NCBI GenBank assembly: GCA_030063045.1
Contig: JAQSEB010000111.1
Coordinates: forward strand, 868,001-932,000
Length of the DNA stretch: 64,000 bases
Reading direction: 5' to 3'
Source of the DNA: Pratylenchus scribneri
Taxonomy: Eukaryota; Nematoda; Chromadorea; Rhabditida; Pratylenchidae
Within the stretch, counting starts at the first letter, position 1, and the number at the start of each line of letters is the position of its first letter. Made by a program: the position numbers and the translations under genes. The notes below the pieces were generated by a model. That model did not search any database, was not told the origin of the DNA, and saw only the letters and a list, made by a program, of their open reading frames with translations. This document shows positions 1-11,039 of the stretch, piece after piece.

Positions 1-1048
1 AACTTGTGATTTTTAAAGCTTAAGCCATCTTTATTTCACAGCCTAAATTGCTTATCACAAGTTAGATATATTTGCATTTTAACAAGTTTTCAAGCATGCC
101 ATATTTTTGCCGTATTTTAAAAAATTTTTGCTTTATTTTTCTGGATTTTTTGAGGGAAATGCCACATTTTTGTGTTTTGGAGATGGCATCCCTGCATTTA
201 GCCCTTATCTAAGGAAATGAATCTAAAATAACCAAATATGGTTTTTGACAAACAATTTACCCTAAAATTAGTTTGAACAAAATAATGCTTATTAAAAATA
301 TCAAGGAAGATTCTTATAGGAAAATGTTGCTCTGCACACTAAACAATATGCATATGAAAAAATGCAATTCTGATTCTGTCATTTTTGGAATATAATGTGC
401 TCTTTGGAATAGGAGATTTGGATTGGGAATGGGAATGACGAGAAGACATCGATGATTTGGCATTGCAATTGAATTGAATAATTGTGAAATGGCATATAAA
501 ATATATTTATTTTTTTACTGAGGCAATTGTTCCATAATTTTTAGATTTAAAAATGAAGGAAAATCGGATACCGTTGAGAATTAAATGAATTTGGGAAATT
601 ATCCTAAAGGTACAAATTATCAAATGATAATGGAGTGCACAAATTTAATTTCTCTAATAAAATGCAAATTCCAATGTCCAATCCAGTGATAGATTTAAAA
701 TTCTATTATTCTGCGATTGTCATAGGATTAAATTTTCTTTCTATATTTTACATTAAAAATTTATCAGAAATGAAATAAACTCTTAGAATTATAAAGAAAT
801 AAGCCACGTATAGGGCGCCAAAATTGAGGATTTTTTGGTGAAATTTTAATAATTCTTTCTTTATAATTAATTTATAAACGAAAGCGGCAAATTTAATTGA
901 AATTTTTGATGGCAAAGCATCGAAGAATTCATTGAATGCTATGCCAAATAAATAAATAATTGCTAGATCTATTTCACAATGTTGCTTCATTATCCCAATA
1001 AAATGCAAAAGGGCATTTCCCCCACAAAAAAATACAAAATGGGTGTTG

Positions 1049-1444
1049 CCTTGCCCCCCAGGGCTGCCAGATGGTTTTTCAGTTTGGGGGGCATTTCGTG
1101 AAAAAAAGGGGGCATTTGGGCTTTGGGGGGCATTTTCGGTAAAAAAGGGGGCATTTTGGGGGGCATTTTTAAAAAGTGCCAAAAATGCAAAAATTTTTGC
1201 CAAAAATGGCCGCGCAGCGAAAAATTAGACCAAAAATTTGCCGCGCAGCGAAAAATTAGACCAAAAATTTGCCGCGCAGCGAAAAATTAGACCGAAAAAT
1301 AATAAAAAAGAGAAAAAATGACAAAATTTTAAAAAGGGGGCATTTGGGGGGCAACTCGGCTCGGGGGGCACAAAAGGGGGCAAAATCTCAAAAAGGGGGA
1401 AAATGCCCCCCGTAGGGGTACATTCTGGCAGCCCTGCCTTGCCC
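1049..1444. mobile_element. hAT-like non-autonomous element with 8-bp target duplication
   Basis: The element is bounded by inverted CAGGGCTGCCAGA termini (1059-1071 and, inverted, 1424-1436). The 8-mer CCTTGCCC lies on both sides (1049-1056 and 1437-1444), with two extra C on the left. CAGGG-type termini and 8-bp duplications are typical of hAT transposons. The interior is rich in GGGGGCATTT runs on one strand and holds about three copies of a 31-bp unit (GCGCAGCGAAAAATTAGACC core) at about 1209-1300. There is no transposase ORF, so it would be a MITE-like derivative. Confidence 0.6.
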
Positions 1445-1640
1445 TCAAAAATTGCTTGTAATCCCGTGTTATGATTTGAAATATGGGAGGAGCAACCAAA
1501 TTTGAGAAAATGATCTTTAGCTGAATGCCATTAAAACAAAAATTAATTTGAAAATCTTAATTATTATCATAATGTATACAAAGATTTTATCATAAGTTCA
1601 GAATATTTTGTTATTTTTAAATTAAAATGCGATTTCGATA
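1445..1640. other. 3-prime flank of the galectin-like gene
   Basis: AT-rich sequence between the hAT-like element and the stop codon of the minus-strand galectin-like gene. No coding signal or structured repeat was seen. It presumably contains the 3-prime untranslated region. Confidence 0.4.
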
Positions 1641-4285
1641 TCAAATTATTAATTTGTTCTTCTTCAATTTACAGCTATCAGCATTAAAAGAGTCATTTGG
1701 GATTATATCCATAATTGCAGTCGCATCGCCGACAATCTTGAATTTTTTGGGGAATAAATAAATATTCATAGCAAATTTGATACGGACATGAACAAAACGA
1801 ATAATGTTGCGTAAATCTTCTGCAGGAAGTCCAATGTTGACATCGGCAATCCCCTTATTATCCATGCAGATCAAAACAGAGTAATCATCTAAATATTTGA
1901 TTACTGCCTTGAATTCTGAACCAGCATTGAAGGAATGTTTTCCCACTCTGTGTGATCCCTAAAAATTCATTATATTGAATTAATCGAAAGCGAATAACCT
2001 CAGTAACAATTTTATAGCTATGCGATTCAATGTCTACTTCAAATTCGAGAATTAAATTGTAAGTTCCATTGGCAAAACGACCCCAAAGCTTGATGGAAAA
2101 TTTTCGGGCATTGTGGTCGATTTTAACTTGGAACATTAATGCGTTGCTATTTTTGCCACGGAGCCCCTCATCCTTAATCATCCAGCTTTTCGATAAATTT
2201 TTGAAATTGTCATTCCAATATTTGTAATCGCCAGTGACCAGAAAATAAATGAAAGAATAAATAGGTAGTATATGTGTTACGTCCAAAATCGGAAATCGCA
2301 CAATTCCGGAATTGGATGGGCATTTTAGTTGTTTTTAGGTGTCTTCGAAAGTAGGCTCATTCGACTCTGCATGGTCGATTTACTATATATGAAATTTCAG
2401 TCGGATTTAGGGGCTAGGGTTAGGGTAGGGCTGACATGGGTTCTAAGGCTTGTGTAGGGTCAGGGCTAGGGCTAGGAGCTAGGGATGTCTGAAATCGAAA
2501 TTTCATAAGCTAAATCGACTATGACGAATCACAAGAGCCTACTTTCGAGTCTGTACTCTGTACGACTGCTAGAAGCCGATATTTCTAAAATTGGATGGCT
2601 AAAATGCCCATCCAATTCCGGAATTGGATGATTTCCATTTGTGGATGCAACATATGCAATTTGCAAATCCAACCTTAATGACGCGAGGATTTTCAAAGGC
2701 AATTTCGGTGCCTGCATTCAAAATCATTGGCACTTGTCCATTGCAGTTCACATTCAAGGTCATTCCATTTTTGTTCAAAATGACCACTAAATGGAATGGA
2801 TTGCCACGTACAAAATGATTTGAAATTGTTTGCATTTCATTAGCAGCATTTGGGATCGTGATCCATTCAGTGTCCTTAAAAAAGACAATTTTAAATAAAG
2901 AATTTCAGAATAATAAAAATACATTTTTTTGCTGAAAAATGATAGAATTTTTTCCAAAATCAACTTTGAATCGCATTCCCTGGCAATTATTCTTGGGACC
3001 TTCAAGAAATTTTGATTAATTTATTTAACTTATTTTTGTTTATAAAACAAACCAAATTGGTCGACAATTTCAAATATGAAAAAATTGGCTCCAGATTTGA
3101 TGATTCCGTCCAAAATGACAGTAAAATTCACAAAAATGTTGGTAACATATTCGATTTGTTCACCTTTTATTTCAGCCATCTTTGTATTTGGCATCTGTGC
3201 AGTTGGCTGATTGAACTGTAAAAATATTTGGACGAAATAGGGAGAAGAATTTGAATTTTATACAAAAGCCTGAATAGATTGACAACATTCAGATTTGCGG
3301 ACGAAAAGATCGAAATGACCAATATCATTTTTTGACGGCAGCATATCCAAACCAAGACTCCAAATGCCAGCATAATTTTGCCTAAAAATAATCAACACGA
3401 ATATTATGGGCAATTTTTTTAAACAATTTACTTACAATCTTTCTTCTATTGCCTGGCGTTCCATGAATAACATCTTCAATTTTTCATTGTCCATATGCCG
3501 AATTTTGTTCTTAATCTCTTCTGCTATTCCAAAATGATCATTATTCCATTTCATGAAATCACGATATGGACCTGAAAATAGAAGCAAAAAATTTTGATAT
3601 AAAATTCGGTCGTAATACCAAATGTTTTGGAGAGAAAACTTTCGCCAACATCTTTGGCACTGGCCAATTTATAAATCAGCTCTTCCAGCTTTTCCTCCTC
3701 AATGATGAATCTGGACGAGGGGAATAAATTTATTTTGATTAAATAAACTAACGTCCTATTGGTGGTGGAAAAGCGAAGCACCCAATTGCGCTTTTCGTTT
3801 TTGTTGATCAGCATTCCATGCCAATTGGGACCACCCACCTCTTGGCATTGTTTCGCCACACCATTCCCGGCAACATTGCGCAGCTCAAATTGACGTGTGG
3901 GCTGCATACCCATAGGCAATAATTCACTCTTTTCCAGTTGACTACGGTAGCAGATCAAAAGACTGAAAAATGAATGGAATCAATTATTAAAATATTCTTA
4001 TTGTTATTATAAATATAAACATGATTAATTGTTTTACATTTTCCCCATTATTTACCCATCCATCCCATGTGGGCCAGCCTCGCAGATTTGATATTCCTTG
4101 AGATAGAATGCCAAGCTGAAATGGTGCAAATGGAAGTAGCCAGGATGGGCCATGCATTGGTCCTTCACGTAATATTCCGTGATCTGATTTGGGCCATCTT
4201 GAAGTTCAAGCGATCCATCACCGGCAAAACATTCCTTTTGGATTAGGATTGTAGCCAAAAGGAGGGTTAGTTGAAGAAAATACAT
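1641..4285 (-). CDS. Secreted protein with two galectin-like domains, split by a foldback insertion
   Basis: The ATG at 4285 opens a signal peptide (FLQLTLLLATILI core, Ala at the cleavage region). Phase-consistent exons: 4285-4056, 3962-3753, 3710-3619, 3571-3436, 3381-3264, 3215-3053, 2999-2923, 2874-about 2640. They encode a Cys-containing N-terminal region, a charged helical middle (EEEKLEELIYKLAS and IAEEIKNKIRHMDNEKLK) and a beta-sandwich resembling a galectin domain (FVRGNPFHLVVILNK, then LNVNCNG). After a 350-bp foldback insert the frame resumes at 2290 with a second galectin-like unit (ARKFSIKLWG, then HSFNAGSEFKAVI and VGDATAIMDI), probably with introns of about 40 and 51 nt, ending at 1641. 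The join across the insert is unresolved: no usable acceptor AG lies just 3-prime of it. Galectins normally lack signal peptides, so the secreted, extended form is unusual. A sugar-binding role is inferred. Confidence 0.6.
2290..2640. mobile_element. Foldback/MITE-like insertion inside the galectin-like gene
   Basis: The termini form an inverted repeat of about 35 bp around AATTCCGGAATTGGATGGGC (left from about 2290, right ending about 2640). A second inverted segment lies inside it (CGAAAGTAGGCTC on the left near 2346, its complement near 2535), with a GGGCTAGGGTTAGGG-type centre. No ORF of its own. It separates the coding parts for the two galectin-like domains and contributes the last in-frame residues before a stop. 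Confidence 0.7.
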
Positions 4286-5529
4286 TTTTGGGAAATAAAA
4301 AGGACAAAATATTTTATCCGTATTTAGTAGATGGAAGGGGGATGTGAAATGGGGATGGGGGAAGAAGGAATGAAATTGGATGGAGTGGAGGGAGGAATTA
4401 ATTTTAAATTAAATGGGACACATTTAATGAATCATTACAATGGGCCAAATTTGGACCATCCAACCGATGGATGGGATGTAATTTGGGTGCTGATTGTACA
4501 GTAGAGGACCAAAAATGATATCATTTTTATTTTTTTACCTTGAATTTGGTCAAAAAATTTGAATGGAAATGGGCAATATGGAATGGACCAAATTGCAAAA
4601 GATGATTCAATTGGGATGGGGCTTCCTTTTTCGCTTAAAATTTTGACTCCATATTTTGAAGACTCCATTTTTATAACACGATGATTTATCCTGGAAATTT
4701 TTTTTTATTATAAATTTGGCTTTGGTCAATTTATTCTTAAATTGTTCGATTTTTGGTTGAATGAATTAAATAAATTTTTTGATAAGGAAATGGGAATGTA
4801 TAAATTTTTGGTGTTGCCCTCTGCTGGAATTTATACTCAACATTAGAGCAATAGAAACATACAAAAAAAATGTAAATCTATTAATTATTTTGATGATATT
4901 AAAACGTTGGCAAATTTTGCATTGGAATTTTAGCTTCGGATAAAAAAATTTTTGGAAGAAACAAAAACACTAAAACTTTGAATAAATAAAAATATCTGTT
5001 GAAAATATCAAAAGTTTTCCTGAATATCATATTCATTCTTTCAAATCAAATACCCCCTTATTTTCTTTTTTTTTACCTTTTTTATGTTAAACACAAATTT
5101 TTAAGATCAATATACTATGATATACTGTTTAGGAAAATGATGAATATATTTAGGAAATAAAAAATTATATTAAAAAATAATATTTTATTTTTATCCATTG
5201 GAAAATGTTGTTTAATTTAATTTAAAAATGAAATTTTCTATCCCAAATCTCAAATCTTTTTTTTCATATTAAGATGATTTTCGTCTTCACTCCACTCATA
5301 TTTTCATCATATACCATCAAAAGGAAAAGAGTGATTCAACTCTCGATATATTTTTGTCTTTATGATCAAGAAAGATTTTCGGATGGGCCATGGAATGAGT
5401 GTGTCATGGCTCATGGCTTAAAATTTTCAAAGGATAATAAAAGTACATAATATTTCATATTATTGATATGTTTTTAAACATTTTATTCAATTTTAATTTA
5501 AATAATTTTAATATTTTTAAAAGAAAATA
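4286..5529. other. Intergenic region between divergent secreted-protein genes
   Basis: 1.2 kb of AT-rich sequence between the start codons of the minus-strand galectin-like gene and the plus-strand coiled-coil membrane gene. It should hold both promoters. A 77-codon minus-strand frame (4435-4668) is not supported by splice signals or recognisable sequence. No repeat was seen. Confidence 0.4.
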
Positions 5530-7012
5530 ATGAAGGCAACGAAATTTGTCATTCTTCTGACATTGAGCATTTTGCTAATTGGAGTCGTCAACCCAGATGT
5601 CCAAAGCGAAATAACCGTAATAATTATAATTATTGGAAAATGGGATAATATTATCTAACCCATCTAGATTAAGGGGGTTTACAAATAAATACGCAATTTT
5701 GAAGTCAAAGTTCAAAAATAATCAAGGCTTGACATCCTTATTTATAACCAATGAAAATGTATTACTTCGATATTTACCATTTTAATCAAAAGAATTCTAT
5801 AAAATCAAGAATATGATAGGGCTTGAATTCAGAATTTTTATTATTTTTATTTTAAATTTGTCTATTTTCGAATAAAAAATATTTCGGAATACAAATTACA
5901 TAAAATTTACTGGATAATAAAAATAATTTCAAGGTATGGCCTTGTAAATGCTCGGATCTAAATACATATTCGCTCACATTCGGCAATGAATCTGAGCATT
6001 TTGAGATTATCGTCTTATTTTTGAATTTCCTTGAGGATTGTAAAAAGGAGGATTTAAAATTGTCCACCAATAAATTTGTCACGAAACAGATTGAATTGAT
6101 GAATGAATTTATTGAAATGCCCAGAAAATTGAAGAAAAATGAAGAATTAAAGAAGGAATGTTCACAAAAATTGGAATTAACAAAAAATAAGATGAAGAAA
6201 TCTGAAGAAGCATTTAAGGCATGCAACAAAATGGAAGAAGTGAATGCAAAGGAAATGAAATTGGCATTGCAACAGGAATGTAACAAAAGCCTTGAGGTTG
6301 GAGATGGACCATGGAAGGTGAGCAAGCTTACAAAAAATTGTCTTAAAAATTAAACGATTGAATTTTTTTAATAAAAAGATGATATATTTTGTTGTATATT
6401 ATATTTCGTATTATACATTTGTGGACTAGACACTCGCGGACGAAACGGTCTGGTGCCGATTTTGGTGAAGCTGCTATGGTATTTTTTATTGCATTTTATT
6501 AGAAATAAAATTAGCTAAAAATGGCATCAAAAGCTTTGGCTATTATTGAGTATTCGCCGAGTTATGGCCAAAAACGGCCAGAAAAAACGGCCAGAAACAC
6601 AATTTTAATTAAACCAAAGATTTTGGCCATAACTCGGTGAATATTCAACATTGACCAAAACTTTTGATATCATTTTGTAGCTAATTTTATGCCGAATAAA
6701 ATGTTCTAAATAATTCCACAACAGTTTTACCACGATCGGCATCAGACCCCTCCATCCGCAAGTGCCGCATCCGCAAATGTCGACTATCATTATATTTTAT
6801 ATACCAGTAGGAAGAGAGTATATTTATTCTTTGAATGTTTTATTTAACTAAAAACTTGGGATATTGTATACATTGGTCTAACAATTTCATATATAATTAA
6901 TTAGAACAATTAATTTCTTAAAAATTAGGTTCTGACATTCACATTGATTGGTATCATCGCCGCATTGTTGCTTTTCAATATTGGTGCCGTGGTTTATTAC
7001 TACAAATTTTGA
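5530..7012 (+). CDS. Small signal-peptide/coiled-coil/single-membrane-span protein
   Basis: Three phase-0 exons: 5530-5616, 5934-6317 and 6929-7012, giving 184 residues. Exon 1 is a signal peptide (FVILLTLSILLIGVV). Exon 2 starts with WPCKCSDLN and is Lys/Glu-rich with Cys at regular spacing (NEELKKECSQKLELTKN and following), predicted helical or coiled coil. Exon 3 encodes a C-terminal hydrophobic segment (LIGIIAALLLFNIGAVVYYY) ending KF-stop. Predicted topology is type I with almost no cytoplasmic tail. No family recognised. Intron 2 (6318-6928) carries a foldback element. The splice sites are canonical GT-AG and all junctions keep frame, so the model is good although function is unknown. 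Confidence 0.75.
6416..6779. mobile_element. Foldback (MITE-like) element in intron 2 of the coiled-coil gene
   Basis: Long imperfect inverted repeat. The left arm begins CATTTGTGGACTAGACACTC and the right arm is its diverged complement ending GCATCCGCAAATG. The arms meet near 6585 around GGCCAAAAACGGCCAG. About 364 bp, no ORF. It lies wholly inside an intron. Confidence 0.65.
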
Positions 7013-7367
7013 ATGATCGATGTTTTAATTCCTCCCAATATATTATGAATATATTCAAACATTCATTCTTTTATTTTGTGAGTGGAATGAATTTATGTTA
7101 AAATTTGAATAAAAATATTAGCGCACCCAAAAAACAATATTATAATACATTTGAAATGATCTATTATTCAATCCAAAATCCAATCCACAATCCACTAGAG
7201 AATTCATAAAAATAATTGGCAAATCATCCTTTATGTTAAAAAAGTTAAATGGTATTTATTATATTATAACAAACGCCAACTTTTTGAGGTGTATAAATTT
7301 TACTAAATAATTTTCTTTTGTATAATTTCTGCAAACAATATTTCTTATAAAAACTATTCTATTGTAT

Positions 7368-9415
7368 TCATTTATTGCATTTTTTGATTGTTTCTGCCAT
7401 TGCTTTGGCCACCAATTCCACATTGTGTTCGTTCAGTCCACAAATGTTGATCCGGCCATCGGCCAACATATAAATGTGGAAATGGCGCTCCAAATATTTA
7501 ACTTGATTGGCTGATAAATAAAAAATATTCGTTTTGTTGGGTAGTAAAACATCTAAAATAGACCAGTCAATCCGGTATAGGAAAAGAATCCGCCTTGTTT
7601 GGTGATATTTTCACATTTTCCATACACAGAATTCCTTTCCAAATATTCACAAAACAAATGTCTAATTTCTCGCAATCTTTTGGCCATTTCCTTAAATCAA
7701 AAATGTTTATAATTAAATTATTTATTTTAAAAATTACATTCAATGTTTTGAGCCATTCAATTCGCATTTTTGGTGTGTCCAAAATGGTATTCACAATCAA
7801 TGCCCCATACAATGGTGGATTTGCCCAAAGAGAATGGATGATTTGTTCCAATTGGGAACGAATTTTGGCAATCATTTTTGTATCAAATCGATTGAAAACA
7901 GTTCCCAACATTCCAATTCTTTCATCTATTTAATTTATATTTAATATTAATTTAAAATATTATATTTTAACTATAAAGTCCAAGATTTTTTGCAAAACTT
8001 TGCATTATAAGCATTTCAATTCCTTGATTGGCAAATAGCCGAATTGGGCATGCATCCTCTTCCGGATTGCCGCTCACAAATCCGGGATAGGCAATGTCGA
8101 AGAATGGAATTAAATGACGATGCTTTTTCGATTTTTTAATATTTAAAAATAAAATTACTTTAACAATTTTTGCAATTTTTTTCCATTGAATTTTGTTCAA
8201 ATCCAATCCTATGAATTAATAAATTTATTAAATTAATTTGTCCGAATTAACCAGTTGGATTATGGGCACATGCTTGTAATAAAATTACATTACTAAAATA
8301 TTTTGATAATAATAATAATAATAAATTATTAATTTACTTTTCTTCCATTCTATTCAAATCATCGAGCATCCCTTCAAAATCCAAACATCCATTTTCTCGA
8401 TCATAATAACGCTGAAAAAATTTTAAAAATTAGAAAAAATTTAACACACATAATATTGAATGTTTTTGAAACCAGCAGCCTGGAAAATGCAACAATGTCC
8501 ATTCCTTAATTATATTGAAAAAAAAAATTTATTTTTTTTAAATTGGAAAGGCAAATTTTTACTTCAAAGTAGTGTTTTTTTGATTTCTGAAACGAGTTTA
8601 GACCTTAAAAACCTTAAATTGGAAATATGATTTAAACTGTTTAACTCGCCCAATTTCGATTTCAATTTTAAAAATAATTATATTTAAATAATAAAATTCC
8701 AAGAATTAAAAAATTATGGACCATGTTGGATCGGAAATGGTGATTGTATCCTTTGCCAAATGCCTATTCAGGAATTCGCCACCCAACCGAAGTGCACCCG
8801 TGCCCGAAAGGCATTGCACTCCAATAAACTATAAAAAAAATCAAATTAATATATTATGAATTTAAATTAATTAACTCTTTTTTCGGCAATCACTTTAGAA
8901 TCTTTGCCCAGCAACAATTCTTAATAAAATATATTTAAATACATTAAATGAATTTTTGTCTACCAATGGCAGAATTTATGAATGGTTCATAGCCGAATGG
9001 ACCAAATTGATTATTAATTTGTTGGCATTCATCTTCATTCATCAATGCAATTTTCCTCTTCGCCTTATTCACAATTGGCAGCACAAATGGATTGCCATTT
9101 TCATCACGATAGGCTGCAATAATTTTTAATTAATGTATATTTAATTATTAATTAATAGGTATAATTATTAATTTATTTATTTTTCATTATTAAGTAATTT
9201 ATTTTCATTATTAATTAATATATATATATATATATATTCATAATTAATAAATTTCTCATTATTTAATTAATATATATTTCATTATTAAATTAAATTTCAT
9301 TAATACCTCCGACCGTTAAATTCACTTTCCTTGGGAATTCATCCAATGCAAATTTATAACTTTTGTGAAATTGTTCCAATTCCGGGGCAATTTGTATTTT
9401 GGCGAATGCACTCAT
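7368..9415 (-). CDS. GOT1: Aspartate aminotransferase, cytosolic type
   Basis: Transfers the amino group between aspartate and 2-oxoglutarate using PLP (class I aminotransferase, malate-aspartate shuttle and amino-acid metabolism). Twelve exons from ATG 9415 to TGA 7368 sum to 1,239 nt, 412 residues; the human cytosolic enzyme is 413. Exons: 9415-9307, 9113-8964, 8919-8876, 8828-8722, 8504-8450, 8411-8338, 8292-8252, 8208-8159, 8122-7972, 7925-7738, 7690-7564, 7510-7368. Visible motifs are [22 protein letters not shown], the PLP-lysine block [14 protein letters not shown], and GRINICGL near the C-terminus. No mitochondrial targeting extension, so cytosolic. A substitution in the DIAYPGF motif (usually DSAYQGF) is noted. 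All introns are GT-AG. Confidence 0.95.
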
Positions 9416-9946
9416 TGGTCTAAGCTCTAAATTTGTCGAATTATTTTATTTTTTACTGCAAAAAAATATTTCCATAAATTTCTTTTTTTTCTTTTTGAAA
9501 TTTAATATTTTCATCACGTTGAATAATTTGAGTCTTTTTGCACTTTTTGATTTCAAAAAAAGGTATAATAAAAATACGTAAGACGGTTTCCTATCAATTT
9601 TCAGACTTTAAGACAATAAAATGATTTTTGAAATTTCCTCGTCCGGCGATTTTGAATGAATGAATTCAACTTTTTACTATGCAAACATTTTCTCGGTTCA
9701 TTTTATATTTACTTTCAATTTAAAAACCAGTAGACTTTGCTTTGGCCAAGTCCATTTGAAATAGACAGGGTAGAAAAAGATAAAACCTCGTCTATAAATC
9801 GGCTTAAATAAATTAATTACAATAAATTTATTTAATCCTTTCAGACATTTATTTATTAATTTTTAATTATAAATTATTTAGTTAAAAAAATATTATACAT
9901 TAATATTTTCTAATAATTTTTAACTAAAAATTTAATATTTATTCAA
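9416..9946. other. Intergenic, no gene seen
   Basis: AT-rich stretch upstream of the aminotransferase. It contains the putative promoter for that minus-strand gene. A 60-codon plus-strand frame (9399-9581) is Phe-rich low-complexity translation of T-rich DNA and is not credible. Confidence 0.4.
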
Positions 9947-10591
9947 TTAATTATATTTTTCTGACCAATTTTTCTCCTTATAGAACAAAAAATTATCGAA
10001 AAATAACTTTATTCCTTGTTCTCCAGAAAAGTTAAATTGATGGAAAAATATTTGGCGTATCCGACAAAATGTAGAGAATTTGCATTTTGGATTGAAAAAT
10101 TTGATCATCCCTAAAAAGATTTTATGGGCCATCAGGGAAGCAAAGTTAGCATTTGGCCCACGGATCTGGATAGTTTTTTTTGTTTTTAATACAAATTTAA
10201 ATTTATAAAAATTGCGGGCTTTGAGGTGAAGGGTCACTTTTTTGTTAATTTTTAGACTACGATCGGTCTTCGACCAAAAATGTGGTAACATTCATTTATC
10301 CATAGCGAAATGGGGCAAATTTTTCTCAAAATCGTGGAACCAAAATTCCATATAACCTTTGTTCATTCCAGAATAATCGGCGGGGATGAATGAAATGAAA
10401 TTTGGCCTGCAAAGGCATTGGATTTGCATTTTTGAATTTATCTGCCAATTTGAAAGAATTTTTCTCGAATGAAAATATGCAAAATACCAAATTGTGGCTT
10501 TTGATTTTTGGAAGGGCCAGGTCAGCATTTTGGTGATTAAATCGGTCTTTGGTTGGGAGTTGGGATACAAGGCCGAGCCATAGGACACCAA
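9947..10591 (-). pseudogene. Decayed or read-through ORF pair of unknown type
   Basis: Two minus-strand frames, 10591-10292 and 10291-9947, lie in the same reading frame separated by one TGA, giving about 213 open codons interrupted once. Composition is protein-like in places (PADYSGMNKGYMEFWFHDFE, then a Lys/Phe-rich part). A second overlapping frame (10619-10326) starts with a hydrophobic stretch resembling a signal peptide, but only from a non-ATG codon. No family recognised and no convincing start. Either a pseudogene with a nonsense mutation and possible frameshift, or exons of a gene whose introns I could not place. Confidence 0.3.
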
Positions 10592-11039
10592 AAACGTAGA
10601 AACATTTATTAACTACCAATAAATGGAAATTTTTTATTTTTTATTCTTTAATCTTTACCGTTCAACAAATTTGCCTAGTCAAATTTACTTCCGTTTCCTG
10701 CTTTAACCTAAATATAAATTCCTTTTATTTGCCTTAAATAAACAAAAACGAGTTAAAGCACATCAAAGGAAAATGTTACTTTTTAGTTTCGTCTGAATCT
10801 TCATCTAATGTTAAATGATCAAAGAATGATCTATAAGACGAAATGATCCAGCAGAGCGTGGAAATTATTAGCTCATGTTTGTATTTTTGTTTACAAATGT
10901 GTCTGCAATTTTTCTGTAAAAAATAAGATTGAGCATTTTTAAAGCATAGATAAAAAAATTTAAAAAAAGGTATAAATCAGTATAAAATGATGTCATTTAC
11001 GCAAGAAAATAACAGAAAAAGATGCATTAAAGTAAACAA

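Noticed and set aside
748..1228. Overlapping frames on both strands within and left of the hAT-like element
   Set aside because: Low-complexity products of GGGGGCATTT repeats.
2410..2480. TTAGGG-like words that could suggest a telomere
   Set aside because: Few degenerate copies inside a foldback; nematode telomeres use TTAGGC.
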